Below are positions 52,856-62,599 of a DNA stretch of 64,000 bases, one piece after another. The stretch's first letter is position 1. Each line of letters opens with the position of its first letter. Source of the stretch: Phytophthora colocasiae (taxonomy: Eukaryota; Oomycota; Peronosporomycetes; Peronosporales; Peronosporaceae); the NCBI GenBank assembly GCA_018806915.1, contig JAGKQI010000086.1, positions 806,001 through 870,000 on the forward strand, in the 5' to 3' direction. Made by a program: the position numbers and the translations under genes. The notes beneath the pieces are model-generated. The model did no database searches, was not told the origin of the DNA, and saw only the letters and a list, made by a program, of their open reading frames with translations.

Positions 52856-53547
52856 GACTCAACAGTCCGCCGAGTCCCATGGTAAAGAAGTCGGCCAGCA
52901 AGGTCGTAGTCTCGCAGTACACGACCATCACATCACCCCGCGGGTACATGATGTCGATGTGCTTCGCGCGGCCAAGGTTCACACGGTTATTCGTCATATT
53001 GATGCACCACAGAATGTCTTCGAAAATCTTCCAGATCCGGGATGTCTTCGCCTGCAGCGTCGAGGATCTCACACAGAAGCTTGTGCACCCACTTGCCTTC
53101 TTGGATTGCCAGACTGAGCGCAATGTACTCGGCTTCACTCGTGGAAAGAGACACACTCGATTGCTTCTTGGATCCCCACGACACAGGTCCGCCGATAACT
53201 TGAAACAGATGGCCCGAAGTCGACTTGCGGTCACTGTGGTCACCAGCCCAGTCTGCATCCGAATAGCCACGAAAGTCGATTCCTTGGCCGGTGAAAAACG
53301 GAGTCCGTGCGACTTGGTGCCCTGAAGGTAACGGAAGATGCGCTTGACTGCAATCCAGTGCTCGACTTGAGGGTTCTCCATGAAGCGCGAAACATAACCA
53401 ACTGCAAAGGCAATGTCCGGGCGAGTCGACGTCATCAAGTGCATAGAGGGCACCGACAGCTTCACGGAACGGCGCATCCAACTTGGTCGAGACGTCACTG
53501 GCAACGAGCTTCATGCTGAGGTCTGACTGGACTGGCAGCAGGTTTGC
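52856..53547 (-). pseudogene. pol: Copia-1 RT end and RNase H, second duplication unit
   Basis: It is a duplicate of 36000-36677 with extra divergence. An insertion near 53445 and a loss near 53280 shift the frame. Around 52870-53030 many substitutions alter the C-terminal block (LADILTKGL reads with changes). Confidence 0.8.
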
Positions 53548-53722
53548 TGTAATGGGTCTACCTAGACCTATTAGGTGGCGTACACGTGCGCTTACGTGTA
53601 TGAGGAAGCGTGCAATTAGAATAGACTTAATTTAAGTATACTTATTTAAATAAGTATAATTAAATCAAATATAACTAAATTAAACTGCAAAATACCGTAA
53701 AATGAGAACTGTTATTGAATTT
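53548..53722 (-). repeat. Gypsy-B LTR, 3' 175 bp only (copy 2)
   Basis: It is a duplicate of 36678-36852, again preceded by TTTGC and broken after GAATTT. Confidence 0.9.
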
Positions 53723-54036
53723 AGAGACACTCGATTGCTTCTTGGATCCCCACGACACAGGTCCGCCAAGAACTTGAAACAGGTAGCCCGAAGTCGACTT
53801 GCGGTCACTGTGGTCACCAAACCAGTCTGCATCGAATAGCCACGAAAGTCGATTCCTTGGCCGGCGAAAAACGGAGTCCGTGCGACTTGGTGCCCTGAAG
53901 GTAACGGAAGATGCGCTTGACTGCAATCCAGTGCTCGACTTGAGGGTTCTCCATGAAGCGCGAAACGTAACCAACTGCAAAGGCAATGTCCGGGCGAGTC
54001 GACGTCATCAGGTGCATGAGAGCACCGACAGCTTCG
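53723..54036 (-). pseudogene. pol: Copia-1 RT tail/RNase H fragment, second duplication unit
   Basis: It is a duplicate of 36853-37167: [25 protein letters not shown] and SHGLRFSP are recognisable. It is fused to gag at 54036/54037. Confidence 0.8.
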
Positions 54037-54859
54037 CTGCTCCTCGATTTTCTTCTTTCTGCTTGGTCCAGCACTTGTCGATAACGTGCCCCAATTTTCC
54101 GCAGTAGTCACACCGGCGAGTTTGACGCTCGGCGTTGAAGGCCTTCGCTGCTTCCTCGATTTTCACCGCCGCAGTCTTCTCGCCTTGTCGCTTGATATGC
54201 TCATTCGTGAGCACCTTCACCACATCTTGCGTCCGCAGCTCTGCATTGCTCATCTCCATGTTGAGCACGACGTTCTCGTAGCTCTTGGGCAGACTGCGCA
54301 GCAAGCAGATCGCCACATCCTCGTCCTCCATCTTGGCGCCGATACTGCTAAGCTTCGCGCTGATGTTGAGGACCTCGTTGCAATGGTGAAGGATGTTTCC
54401 GCCTTCTGTCATCTCCATGCTGAAGAGCTGACGCTTGAGATAAATGCGTCCAGTCTTCTGCGATCCACCGTAAAGGGTACGCAAGCGCGCCCACGCGACC
54501 CAGGCTTCCTCGTAGTCGTCGACCACATGATGGTAGTCCGCATCCATGTGGAGGAGCATCAGACCGAAGGCGACGTTGCTCGACTTGACATACTCGTCCT
54601 TGGCCCTGGAGTCCGTGAACGTAGGCGTCGTCTCGCGGTTCACCACATTCCACACCGACTTGGTCAGGAACACGCCACGCATGTAACGGTTCCACGTGGC
54701 GTAGTTCTCGCCGTTGAACTTGTCGATGGAGATCTTGGTATCTTGGACAGATGACATCGTGCTTGGGCTCATAACCTGAAGAAGGTCGTCACAGAGGTTG
54801 TCTTGCGAGGGGAGGACTGCCGAGGCTTGAGGCGAGGAGGCCGAGGCGAGGGAAGTCAC
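54037..54859 (-). CDS. gag: Copia-1 gag, intact frame including zinc knuckle
   Basis: This is the only Copia gag copy with core and knuckle in one frame (54859-54008). The first ATG is at 54772, and upstream codons use no ATG. It contains [34 protein letters not shown], then the CCHC box [14 protein letters not shown] near 54075-54120. It is truncated soon after the knuckle by fusion to RNase H. Compared with the frameshifted copies it has one extra base near 54228. Confidence 0.9.
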
Positions 54860-54879
54860 TTGAGGGGTAGAATGTAAAT

Positions 54880-55058
54880 TCAGAAGTGATTGATTGATAT
54901 GAGCTTACACTGTCTTCTCTACCTGGCCTGCATCCAATCATTTGGTGCATCCAATCCAATCACCAACACTCTGTACTCGTCCAATCATCCTACTCGTCTA
55001 ATCATCGGTGGCGTAAACATCTTACCGTAATCATTGCGGGATCGTATTGGATCGCATG
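54880..55058 (-). repeat. Copia-1 LTR/leader region, cut by Gypsy-A insertion
   Basis: It matches 10838-11000 of unit 1 and stops at TATTGGATC, where Gypsy-A begins at 55059. The intact copies continue ACCTGCAAC. It includes one 35-bp repeat with a small CCAAT insertion near 54955. Confidence 0.75.
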
Positions 55059-56384
55059 TGTGGTGAAGCGCGAATAAGAAATCCGAGAAAAGGCAACGTC
55101 AGGCCCTAAGAGAGTCGGATCAAGCGACAGGGGCCTCTGGCGAAGCAAGATGTCAGTTGATGACCCCAGATTGCGCGAACGATGGCTGACGAATGGATCC
55201 AGATCGATGTTCGTCTGGATCTCGCCAGCGATGAATGGATGGCGTCTTGGTCAAGTGAGACTAAGTGATTGGAGAACCCGTCGTGCGGTCCCGCGTGGCG
55301 GCTCAGGGTCGGAGGAGAAAAGGGCGCCTTGCCTGAGGTCGCATGAGAAGGAGATCAAGGCGGCAGAGGGTCGGGATCGGTGTGATCTATGGTGGGCCGG
55401 TGACAACATAACCGTGAGATGCTGCCGAGGGGACCTGATGGCAGTGTTAGTCGCGTGGGGAGTGGTGATCAAGTCTGGGAAGCTCAAGACCTGGAATGTC
55501 GACGACGCAGGCACGCGAGATCAAGTATGAAGGCTGCTGATCGGGATCATTGTTCAAGACGGTGGACCAAGATCGATGACCGAGATGGTTGATCGAGATC
55601 GGCTGATCGGCTGATCGCCAGATCGCCTGATCGCCAGATCGCGATCAGGGGTTAGGTGAGATCAAGATCGAAGATCGGAAGGGCAGCTGTGTAGCTGGAT
55701 GTCAGGTAATCGTAGGATAGCAGATGAGGATGGGGCTAGTAGACATAGGAATAACCATAAACAGAATCGAATTTGCTCTGGACATCACAAGTGCCTTCGT
55801 TCAAGACCGGAACTGGGAATTACATTTGCCCCCCGGCAAAAAGAAGGTAAGGAGAAGAGATCTAGCATAGAGGTTAATTATGGATAAAAAATTGGCCAGT
55901 TTTACCTATCTAGTGATCTATCCTTTACGTGCGAACTACGGATCGGAAGGAATTGGCTGCTTGGCCTGACGATCTCGTCGACTCTCAACCCATCAAGACA
56001 CCCGCTATAGGAAGCGGCAAGCATCGTAAAGGAAGGGATCAGATCCCCAACATTGGACCTTTGGAAGACCTGGATCGAAGACCAGGTGACCGGATCAAGG
56101 CTCGAGAACTCGCCTGTGACCCGGATCAACCCCTCCGAGGTAGAGTGAAGTATTCCCACGCTATCTCACCCCCCTACGTCACCCAAGACATTCTTCTCGT
56201 CCCAAGACATCTTCAGAAGTCACCTGGAAGAGCGTAACCCGCCTACCGACGGGTACACAAGGTGAACACTACACGCAGCAAGATCACGGATCATCGGGGG
56301 ACCCCCTCCGTTAGTCGGTGTCTGGGCGCAAGTGGCGATCGCGATCGGCCTCAACCAGATTTTGGCCAGATCCGCTCCACCACA
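55059..56384 (+). repeat. Gypsy-A 5' LTR (1326 bp), diverged
   Basis: The ends TGTGGTG and CACCACA are conserved. The last ~170 bp match the other LTRs closely, while the interior is more diverged. It includes a GATC-rich run (about 55590-55650: repeated CTGATCG/CAGATCG) in place of the 23-bp units. Confidence 0.85.
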
Positions 56385-58880
56385 ATGATGCGCGTGCCGG
56401 ATCTTCTGGTGACTTCGGATATCACCGTGGAGTCCCAAGAAGATGCTCAAGATTAAGGAAGAACAAGGGAAGAAGTGCCTACGAATGTTGGATCGGCGGA
56501 GGCACCACTGAAAACGGAAAGATCCACAGATCAGCAGAGTTCTGGGAGGATCTCTACTGACAGGCACGAGGCAGACCTGGATCGCAATCCAGATCTTGAA
56601 GAAAAACCTCGAATTCCTCCCAAGGCCCCTTCGAGGGCCACCGCGGATCTCGATGAGAATCGAGATCCGCACACGATCGATAAGGAATCAGCAAAGCTGA
56701 AACCTAATCTGCTCACCAAGTCCACTGTTGCCTCAAGATCGACCAAGAAAAAGAAGATCAAGAGCACCCGGACGAAATTGAAAGCTCCAGACTCAGAGCC
56801 AGAAGACATGATCAGCCCGGGATCGACGATTACCAAGGACGCGATCGAGCAGGCCTATTACAGGAAGATGCTAAGCGAGACCTTGCTTAACGACCCCGTT
56901 CTTACGATCATACAAGTCCGCCAGATCGGTAACCTCACCGGCCCAGTGTCGAAACCCCGGACTAGCTCGGACCGCCTGAACGCGGTGAAGATTCTACTTG
57001 ATCTGCTCCAAGAGGCTGGTTTAGTGGCTGGAGAATTCGACCCAAACTCTCTATTTGACCTGGAACTGGAAGCGATTCCAGTATGCAACCCATGACCTAT
57101 TCAACTCTCTCAAAGTCTTGGTCGCGAACGCCCACTGACGCCCGATCTAGGTTATCAGACTGGATCGTCATGCTACGCGTCAGCGACCTCGGAACCAGAT
57201 TCCGACAGCCCGAGAAGGCTGCAACGCATGTCGTTAGGCCCCTCCGGTGCCAAATTTGTGAAATCGCGTATGAAGAAACAAGATACACGATCGATGGCCA
57301 CGAAACTGGAGGCTAAGACACCTGATCAGCAAGAAAATCGCCGGACCCGGACAGACCAGACCGCGCCGACGACTAATTCCACGGGATCGAGCAACAAGCT
57401 GGACGACTACTTTCAAATGGCGATGGATCGTTTCTTAAAGAACGGAATCTCGCGACACCCCGATCGCCGATCAAAGGGAGTTGGATGTTGAAATGGAGTC
57501 CGTTACGGCCTTCGGATCCGGATGCATGGGAATACGATCCGGACGATATGGGCATACCATGTTCCGGTGGACAGTTGGCGTGCCGAGCTGCGATCGCAGC
57601 CGCGGCGATCAGTCAAGGAGGATCGTCGATGATCCAGCGGGTCCGGATCTCAGCAATCTCAGATCTGAAAGATTTTGCGGGTAAAGATCTGGACGAAGAT
57701 CGCGCTCGGGCCTGGATCAGTAAGGTCAAGTCAGCGTTCCAGCGTGATCAGGCTACGGAAGAAGAAAAATGCCTCACGTTTGCAGATCTGATGGTGGGAC
57801 CGGCAAAGAACTGGTACAGGCAGCTCAGTCGAACGACGAAAACCAAGTGGGCGGATCTGCTGGACGGTTTCCAGACCCAGTATTGTGGGTTGGGTATGTC
57901 GGTCGCGTGGCACATTTATCACGCTCGCAAGCGATCGGAAGAAACTCCCTTGATTTACCTCTACCGGCTCAACGTGGCGGCTTTACGTGCTAGACTGAAG
58001 ATCAAGGATGGGAGCCCTAAGGCCCGCCGGGAACATGTAGACCACTACATCGAGACATTGGGAGATCCGGAGTTAGCTGATCGGCTGACCCTACTCCGAC
58101 TGAGCGACGTCGATGAACTGGAGGAGGTACTTCGTGCCCGGGAACGGGCGAAAAGCAGACAACGTAAATCTGCGTTCGGATCGAAGTATAGACAAAGCAC
58201 CGGCCAGTGCCCCGGCACCCACCCGAGCGGTGGTACGGGCGATCCAAGCCCAAGATCCGAGCTCGGAATCAGAGGAAGTATCCGGATCGGACGGATCCGA
58301 TTCTGAAGGCGATCTCCGGAGGATATATCTTGCCGCGTCGGAAGACAAGCAGATCGGCACTGGGGCGTTCCCCACCAACAGGATCAGTCGCGATCGCAGG
58401 TGAACGCGCAAGACTCGAGGCCGGATCGCGGATCGCAGGGTACGTCAGACCACGATCGAGGTCGCTGTTCACACTGTGGATCGCGGAAGCATACGGATCT
58501 GGACTGCTGGAGACGTCTAACTTGTGAAAAGTGGGAAGAGGGTCACCCAACGGATCGCTGTCTGTATACCTGCCGTGGTTGTGGGAGATCCATGAAGCTG
58601 GAGAATGCCCCATGGAAGAATTCTACAACCAGATCCGCAAGTGGTACGACCTGACCCGACATACCGGATTGTTCCCCGAGAAGGTGGAGAAGATGTGTAA
58701 ACTAGGACGCTCGCCGGTTTGGAAACCGGTACGAGCCGAGCGTTCTGAGTACTGCATCTATGCATATGTGAACAAGAAATCGAGAGATCAAGATAGGGAG
58801 AATTCGGATCTGCGCGGTAATACATGTAAGTTGTATTCGTATACTGCTAAGATCATGAGTCTTCCCCGGATCGATGAGTT
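56385..58880 (+). pseudogene. gag: Gypsy-A gag, most complete copy
   Basis: The N-terminal frame (56475-57095) is acidic/Lys-rich and ends in LLDLLQEAGLVAGEFDPNSL. The middle is frame-shifted near 57080 and 57485. The core frame (57485-58306) has RAWISKVKSAF, AKNWYRQLSRTTKTKW and HVDHYIETLGDPELADRL. Zinc knuckles lie at 58460-58570: CSHCGSRKHTDLDC is complete, but the second reads CEKWEEGHPTDRC with Trp for the second Cys. A conserved segment (MEEFYNQIRKWYDL, LGRSPVWKPVRAERS) leads to protease. Four or so indels break the gene. Confidence 0.85.
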
Positions 58881-58898
58881 CTCTCGATCTGGGCGGAA

Positions 58899-59345
58899 GT
58901 GGCTCTGGATCTCAAGGAAGGAGAGTCCAGGGTATTGAAATACCACGCACCCGGAAAATGGTTCCGCCAAGCCAAGATCTCAGGCAAGATCAATCACGAA
59001 AGAGCGATCTTGCTCCTGGACACTGGCGCCGAGGTATCCATCTTGGATACCGCCTTGCTCGTAAGGTTGGGTGCCACTTTGACACTAGTCAGAGACAGGA
59101 GTGTGTTGGGATCGGTGATAATGTGTACACCGAGGGAAGAACGAGATCAAGATCACGCTTGCGGGATACTTGGTCTACTTTTTCGATATTTGGATCGGGG
59201 ATCTATCCGGGCAAGATGCGATCCTGGTATGGATTTCATGATCCCGGCTGGAGTCCGGATGGATCTGGAAGGGATCGATGTGCTTACCTAATGAAGTGGG
59301 GATCCCACTTAGTGGTCGCAAGAGATTATTCGGGGAGAAGGTAAG
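58899..59345 (+). CDS. pro: Gypsy-A aspartic protease
   Basis: This is a retropepsin with an intact Asp-Thr-Gly (AILLLDTGAEVSILDTALL). The frame 58899-59291 runs to MDFMIPAGVRMDL. Small shifts around 59085-59210 disturb the middle part (the IWIGDLSG-type block is in another frame), and the C-terminal LPNEVGIPLSGRKRLFGEK lies past 59280 in a third frame. The C-terminal block is typical of oomycete Gypsy proteases as I recall them. Confidence 0.8.
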
Positions 59346-60474
59346 ATCGGTAAAATTGGAGGAAGATCTACATATCCCAGTTGGGGATCTGAAGAGATCG
59401 CATCGAGAGTGAAATTATCGGCGACAGAAAAATTGTGGGGTGACCAGAGGCGACCAATGGGCACCTACAGTGGTGAATGGACCCGGCCGAACTCGGTACT
59501 TAGTGATCACGAATTTGAGCAGAAGATTTTACGACTGGATCACAGATTACATGTTGGAATGGTACTTGATCAGGAAAAAGTGCCTCGATTCCCGGGTTTG
59601 TGTCGATCGGATCCCGACGTTACATGGAGTGGCAGAATCTAGCTCTAGAAGCGACTGTGGACGCAAGACCAGAACCTCAGGAATCCGTGGAGATCCCTTA
59701 CCGTCGGTCGAACGGCCGACCTACGTTACGCCGCGATCCATACTCCGCCGAGGTGGGGCAACCAGGACCGACCCTGATCCTGCGCAATATCGACACCGGA
59801 ACCGCGATCACCAACCGATACAGCCGAAGTCAAGGTCGCATTCATCGATCCCCAACCGGATCCCATGGATACTTCCCACCGATCACGATCAGTTCCGCGA
59901 CAAGACCCCGAGTGGCGAAGCTGGCAGGGGCGGTGAGACTGAGACGAATGAGAGCTTGCCAGATCAGGCCCCAGATCGGACAGAGATCGGACATGCGAAG
60001 AAGAGATCGAGGAAAAACAGAAAAACCAGATTTTCAAATCGAGATCAAACATGAATCCGACGCCGATGCCGTCCCCAGGTTAAAGACACCCCGATCTTGA
60101 CAGCCAAGGACGATAGGCTGCGTGATCAATCAACGGATGAACCGGATCCGACATCTCCTGAAGGGATCGAGAACGCTGATCAGACCCACTTACACGAAAG
60201 TGGTGAGTTTTCGACCGACGATCTAGCCGATAATCTCGCAGTAGTACCAGAGATCCAGATCTCCCGCACCACCGAAGAAGTCAGGATTGAAGATCTGCAA
60301 GTAGGGAATCCGGGATCAGCTACCCCGGAGGAGATCGAGAAACTTCGACAGATTATTTGGAAGAAGCGACATCTCCTGATCGGAAGGGAAACGCACTTCC
60401 TCAGCGGCCAAGGGTGTTATATGCGATATCGACGTGGGTGATGCAAAGCCGATCGCACAACTTGAGTCCGAAAG
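59346..60474 (+). pseudogene. pol: Gypsy-A protease-RT linker and RT N-terminus
   Basis: This is low-complexity, Arg/Pro/Ser/Asp-rich sequence in shifting frames. The last part (60097-60441) is open with VRIEDLQVGNPGSATPEEIE and KLRQIIWKKRHLLIG, the usual lead-in to a Gypsy RT. A frameshift near 60390 separates it from the RT frame starting before 60475. I see no separate domain in 59400-60090. Confidence 0.65.
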
Positions 60475-61452
60475 GTGGCGCCACAGTTTCGCGAGAAAGT
60501 ATCGGATCTTATCAAAGGACTCCTAGCTGCCAAGATCATTCGGCCATCGACATCGCCATGGGCATCTCCGATCGTGGTGATCATCAAGAAGAACGGTGTA
60601 GACATCCGACTATGTATCGATTATCGGCTGGTGAACGGTCTCACAAGGCTGATGATCAACCCGATGCCTTTGATCAATGACCTGTTAGAAGATCTTGACA
60701 AGGTTCTGTGGTATTGTTCATTAGACATGGCGAGTGGATTCTGGGTCGTATCAATGACCGATCGAGCTCGCGCGATCTCGGCTTTCATCACTCCATTTGG
60801 CCTTTTCGAGTGGAATCGCATGCCGTTCGGGCTGAAGAACGCCCCTCAGATCTATCAACGCCTTGTGGACAATGCCCTATATGGATTTCTGAAGATCTCC
60901 CAGTCCGGAGATGTGGAAGGCTCTGCGGATGTGTTCGAATCAGGGATCCCGGAAGATCCCGGTCGTCCGTCGGTGCTAGGTCGGAGATCATACATCGACG
61001 ATATCTTGATCACGGCTGGATCATGGGATCAAATGTGCGATCGGGTGGAAGACCTATTGGAGGCCTGTGATAAATGGAATCTCTCGATCAGTGTGGCGAA
61101 GAGCTTCTGGGGCATGGATAAGGTGGAATATCTCGGACACAAAGTGTCGATCGACGGATTGGAGGCAAACCCGAAGGACCTGAAGTCTCTGACGGATCTA
61201 CCATTCCCTGGATCACTCCGATCCATGCAATCGTTCCTTGGAAGTTTGAATTACTATAGTCGGTTCATCGAGGATTATGCGATCTATGCATCGGTCCTAT
61301 ATGAACTACGTGAGGTGGAGTTCGCAGAACTGAAGAAGCGACCAGATCTACGAAAGATCATGGATAGCATGGACCTGATCACTCAAGATCCCGTCGCGCT
61401 TAAGTCGGATCGGGATAGATCGCTAGATATCCCGACTCAAAGAAAGCGATAG
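60475..61452 (+). CDS. pol: Gypsy-A reverse transcriptase
   Basis: The frame is open for 325 codons. RT motifs are PSTSPWASPIVVIIKKNG, LCIDYRLVNGL, SLDMASGFWVVSM, MPFGLKNAPQIYQRLVDNAL, catalytic SYIDDILI (YIDD at 60991-61002), EYLGHKVSIDGL and FLGSLNYYSRFIEDY. There is a ~35-residue insert between the VDNALYGF block and YIDD, a family feature rather than damage. The frame ends at 61452 by a shift before RNase H. Confidence 0.95.
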   Translation: MAPQFREKVSDLIKGLLAAKIIRPSTSPWASPIVVIIKKNGVDIRLCIDYRLVNGLTRLMINPMPLINDLLEDLDKVLWYCSLDMASGFWVVSMTDRARAISAFITPFGLFEWNRMPFGLKNAPQIYQRLVDNALYGFLKISQSGDVEGSADVFESGIPEDPGRPSVLGRRSYIDDILITAGSWDQMCDRVEDLLEACDKWNLSISVAKSFWGMDKVEYLGHKVSIDGLEANPKDLKSLTDLPFPGSLRSMQSFLGSLNYYSRFIEDYAIYASVLYELREVEFAELKKRPDLRKIMDSMDLITQDPVALKSDRDRSLDIPTQRKR

Positions 61453-61990
61453 TACAACGGATCCTGACTTGGGGCGATGTCTTCACCCTGTTCAAGCGAG
61501 ATCGGAACCAACCTGGGCCTAAAGACTGGTGACGAGAGGTGGGGTAGGACATACAGGGCGTTTACAGCCTTGAAGACCAAGATCGCGTCGACCCCGATCC
61601 TTCGCCACTTCGACGCCGAAGTTACCCGTGGTGATCGTGTACGCTAGTGACTGGGCGATTTCCGCCGCACTAATGCAGGAACACGACCAGATCTACCACC
61701 CGGTCGCGTTTGCCAGCCGAACCTTGAAGACCAACGAGCTGAATTATAATGTTGCCGAAAAGGAGGTGTTAGCTCTACTTCGGATCTTGGATCTACACTA
61801 CACCTTGTTGGTGGGACGTCGGATCAAGGTCCTAACCCGACACTCGACGCTTGCCTGGCTGTTCAAGTCTGCCGGCCTCCAAGGACGTCTGGGACAATGG
61901 TCTGCTCTTCTGTCCCCATGGACGCTCGAGATCACGAAGTGTACGAAGGGAGAGGATGAAATACTGGGGGCGATCGCAGCTAACATAACG
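61453..61990 (+). CDS. pol: Gypsy-A RNase H (first copy, catalytic Asp replaced)
   Basis: This RNase H follows the RT connection (frame restored by 61628). It shows Asp in YASDWAISAAL (61649-61651) and Glu in VAEKEVLALLR. The third acidic position, Asp in the TDHxxL motif of Gypsy-B, is Arg here (LTRHSTLAW, codon 61838-61840). The domain ends LSPWTLEITKCTKGED. Loss of a catalytic residue suggests it acts only as a structural tether, with activity supplied by the second RNase H. That division of labour is known for elements and viruses with duplicated RNase H. Confidence 0.8.
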
Positions 61991-62084
61991 CCCCGATCGG
62001 AGATCGACGAAGCTCTGATCGCGATCGCGCCGCGAAAGGAGCCAAAACGTCGGATCCAGATGCCGATCCCCACTGTAGACCCAG

Positions 62085-62520
62085 ATGAGGAGTTGTGGGT
62101 TATAAGTTTCGACGGATCGGCACGCGTGAAACGAGGAGGAGGCGCTTTCAGCGCGATCGTGTGGAGTTTACCAGAGTGGAAGGTGATCAAGGCTAGATCG
62201 GATTATGCTGAAAGCCTCACTGTCAATGAAGCGGAATACCGTGGACTCTTGCTAGGTCTTGCGCATGATCGCACAGTTAGAACGCCGCCGTTTGGTCGTT
62301 TGTGGCGATTCGAATCTGGTAATCCGACAAGTCCGGGGCGAGATCGACTGCAAGGCGCCAGGATTGACGCTACTGAAACAGAAGGTGCTAGATCACTTGC
62401 GGAATTGGGGAGATCACGAGCTGGTCCATGTGAAGAGAGACTGGAATGGGGAGCGCAGATAGCTTGGCGAGTGCCGCGCTGCAGCGAGGAAGCGGGATCG
62501 AAGTCCACGATGAGACAGAT
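62085..62520 (+). pseudogene. Gypsy-A second RNase H (archaeal-like aRNH), two frameshifts
   Basis: A second RNase H fold lies between the first RNase H and integrase. Catalytic candidates are Asp in SFDGSARV (62111-62113), Glu in NEAEYRGLL (62234-62236), Asp in VVCGDSNLVI (62307-62309) and Asp in ADSLASAAL (62458-62460). They fall in three frames, so two indels (near 62260-62290 and ~62450) break this copy. DGSAR...GGGA, NEAEY and GDS are hallmarks of aRNH, described in plant Tat and oomycete Gypsy elements. Confidence 0.8.
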
Positions 62521-62599
62521 CGATGCGATCTGATCACCCTGAATCGGCTTAATGAGGTGTTGATCCCTCGAGTTGAAGATCGATCTGTGCAAGTGTCGG

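Larger units (their letters stand above)
20131..55058. repeat. Tandem duplication, ~16.87 kb unit
   Basis: Corresponding points recur at constant offset: Gypsy-A LTR 27149/44017 (16868), Copia LTR 34552/51412 (16860), half LTR 36678/53548 (16870). A third partial unit (Copia gag and LTR, 54037-55058) follows. The offset is 17036 before ~23580, because the first unit has ~165 extra bases between ~23580 and 25640. Confidence 0.9.

Noticed and set aside
55140..55530. 126-codon frame on the plus strand (55150-55530) as a possible gene
   Set aside because: It lies wholly inside the Gypsy-A LTR, has no recognisable motif, and the aligned part of the other LTRs is not open.
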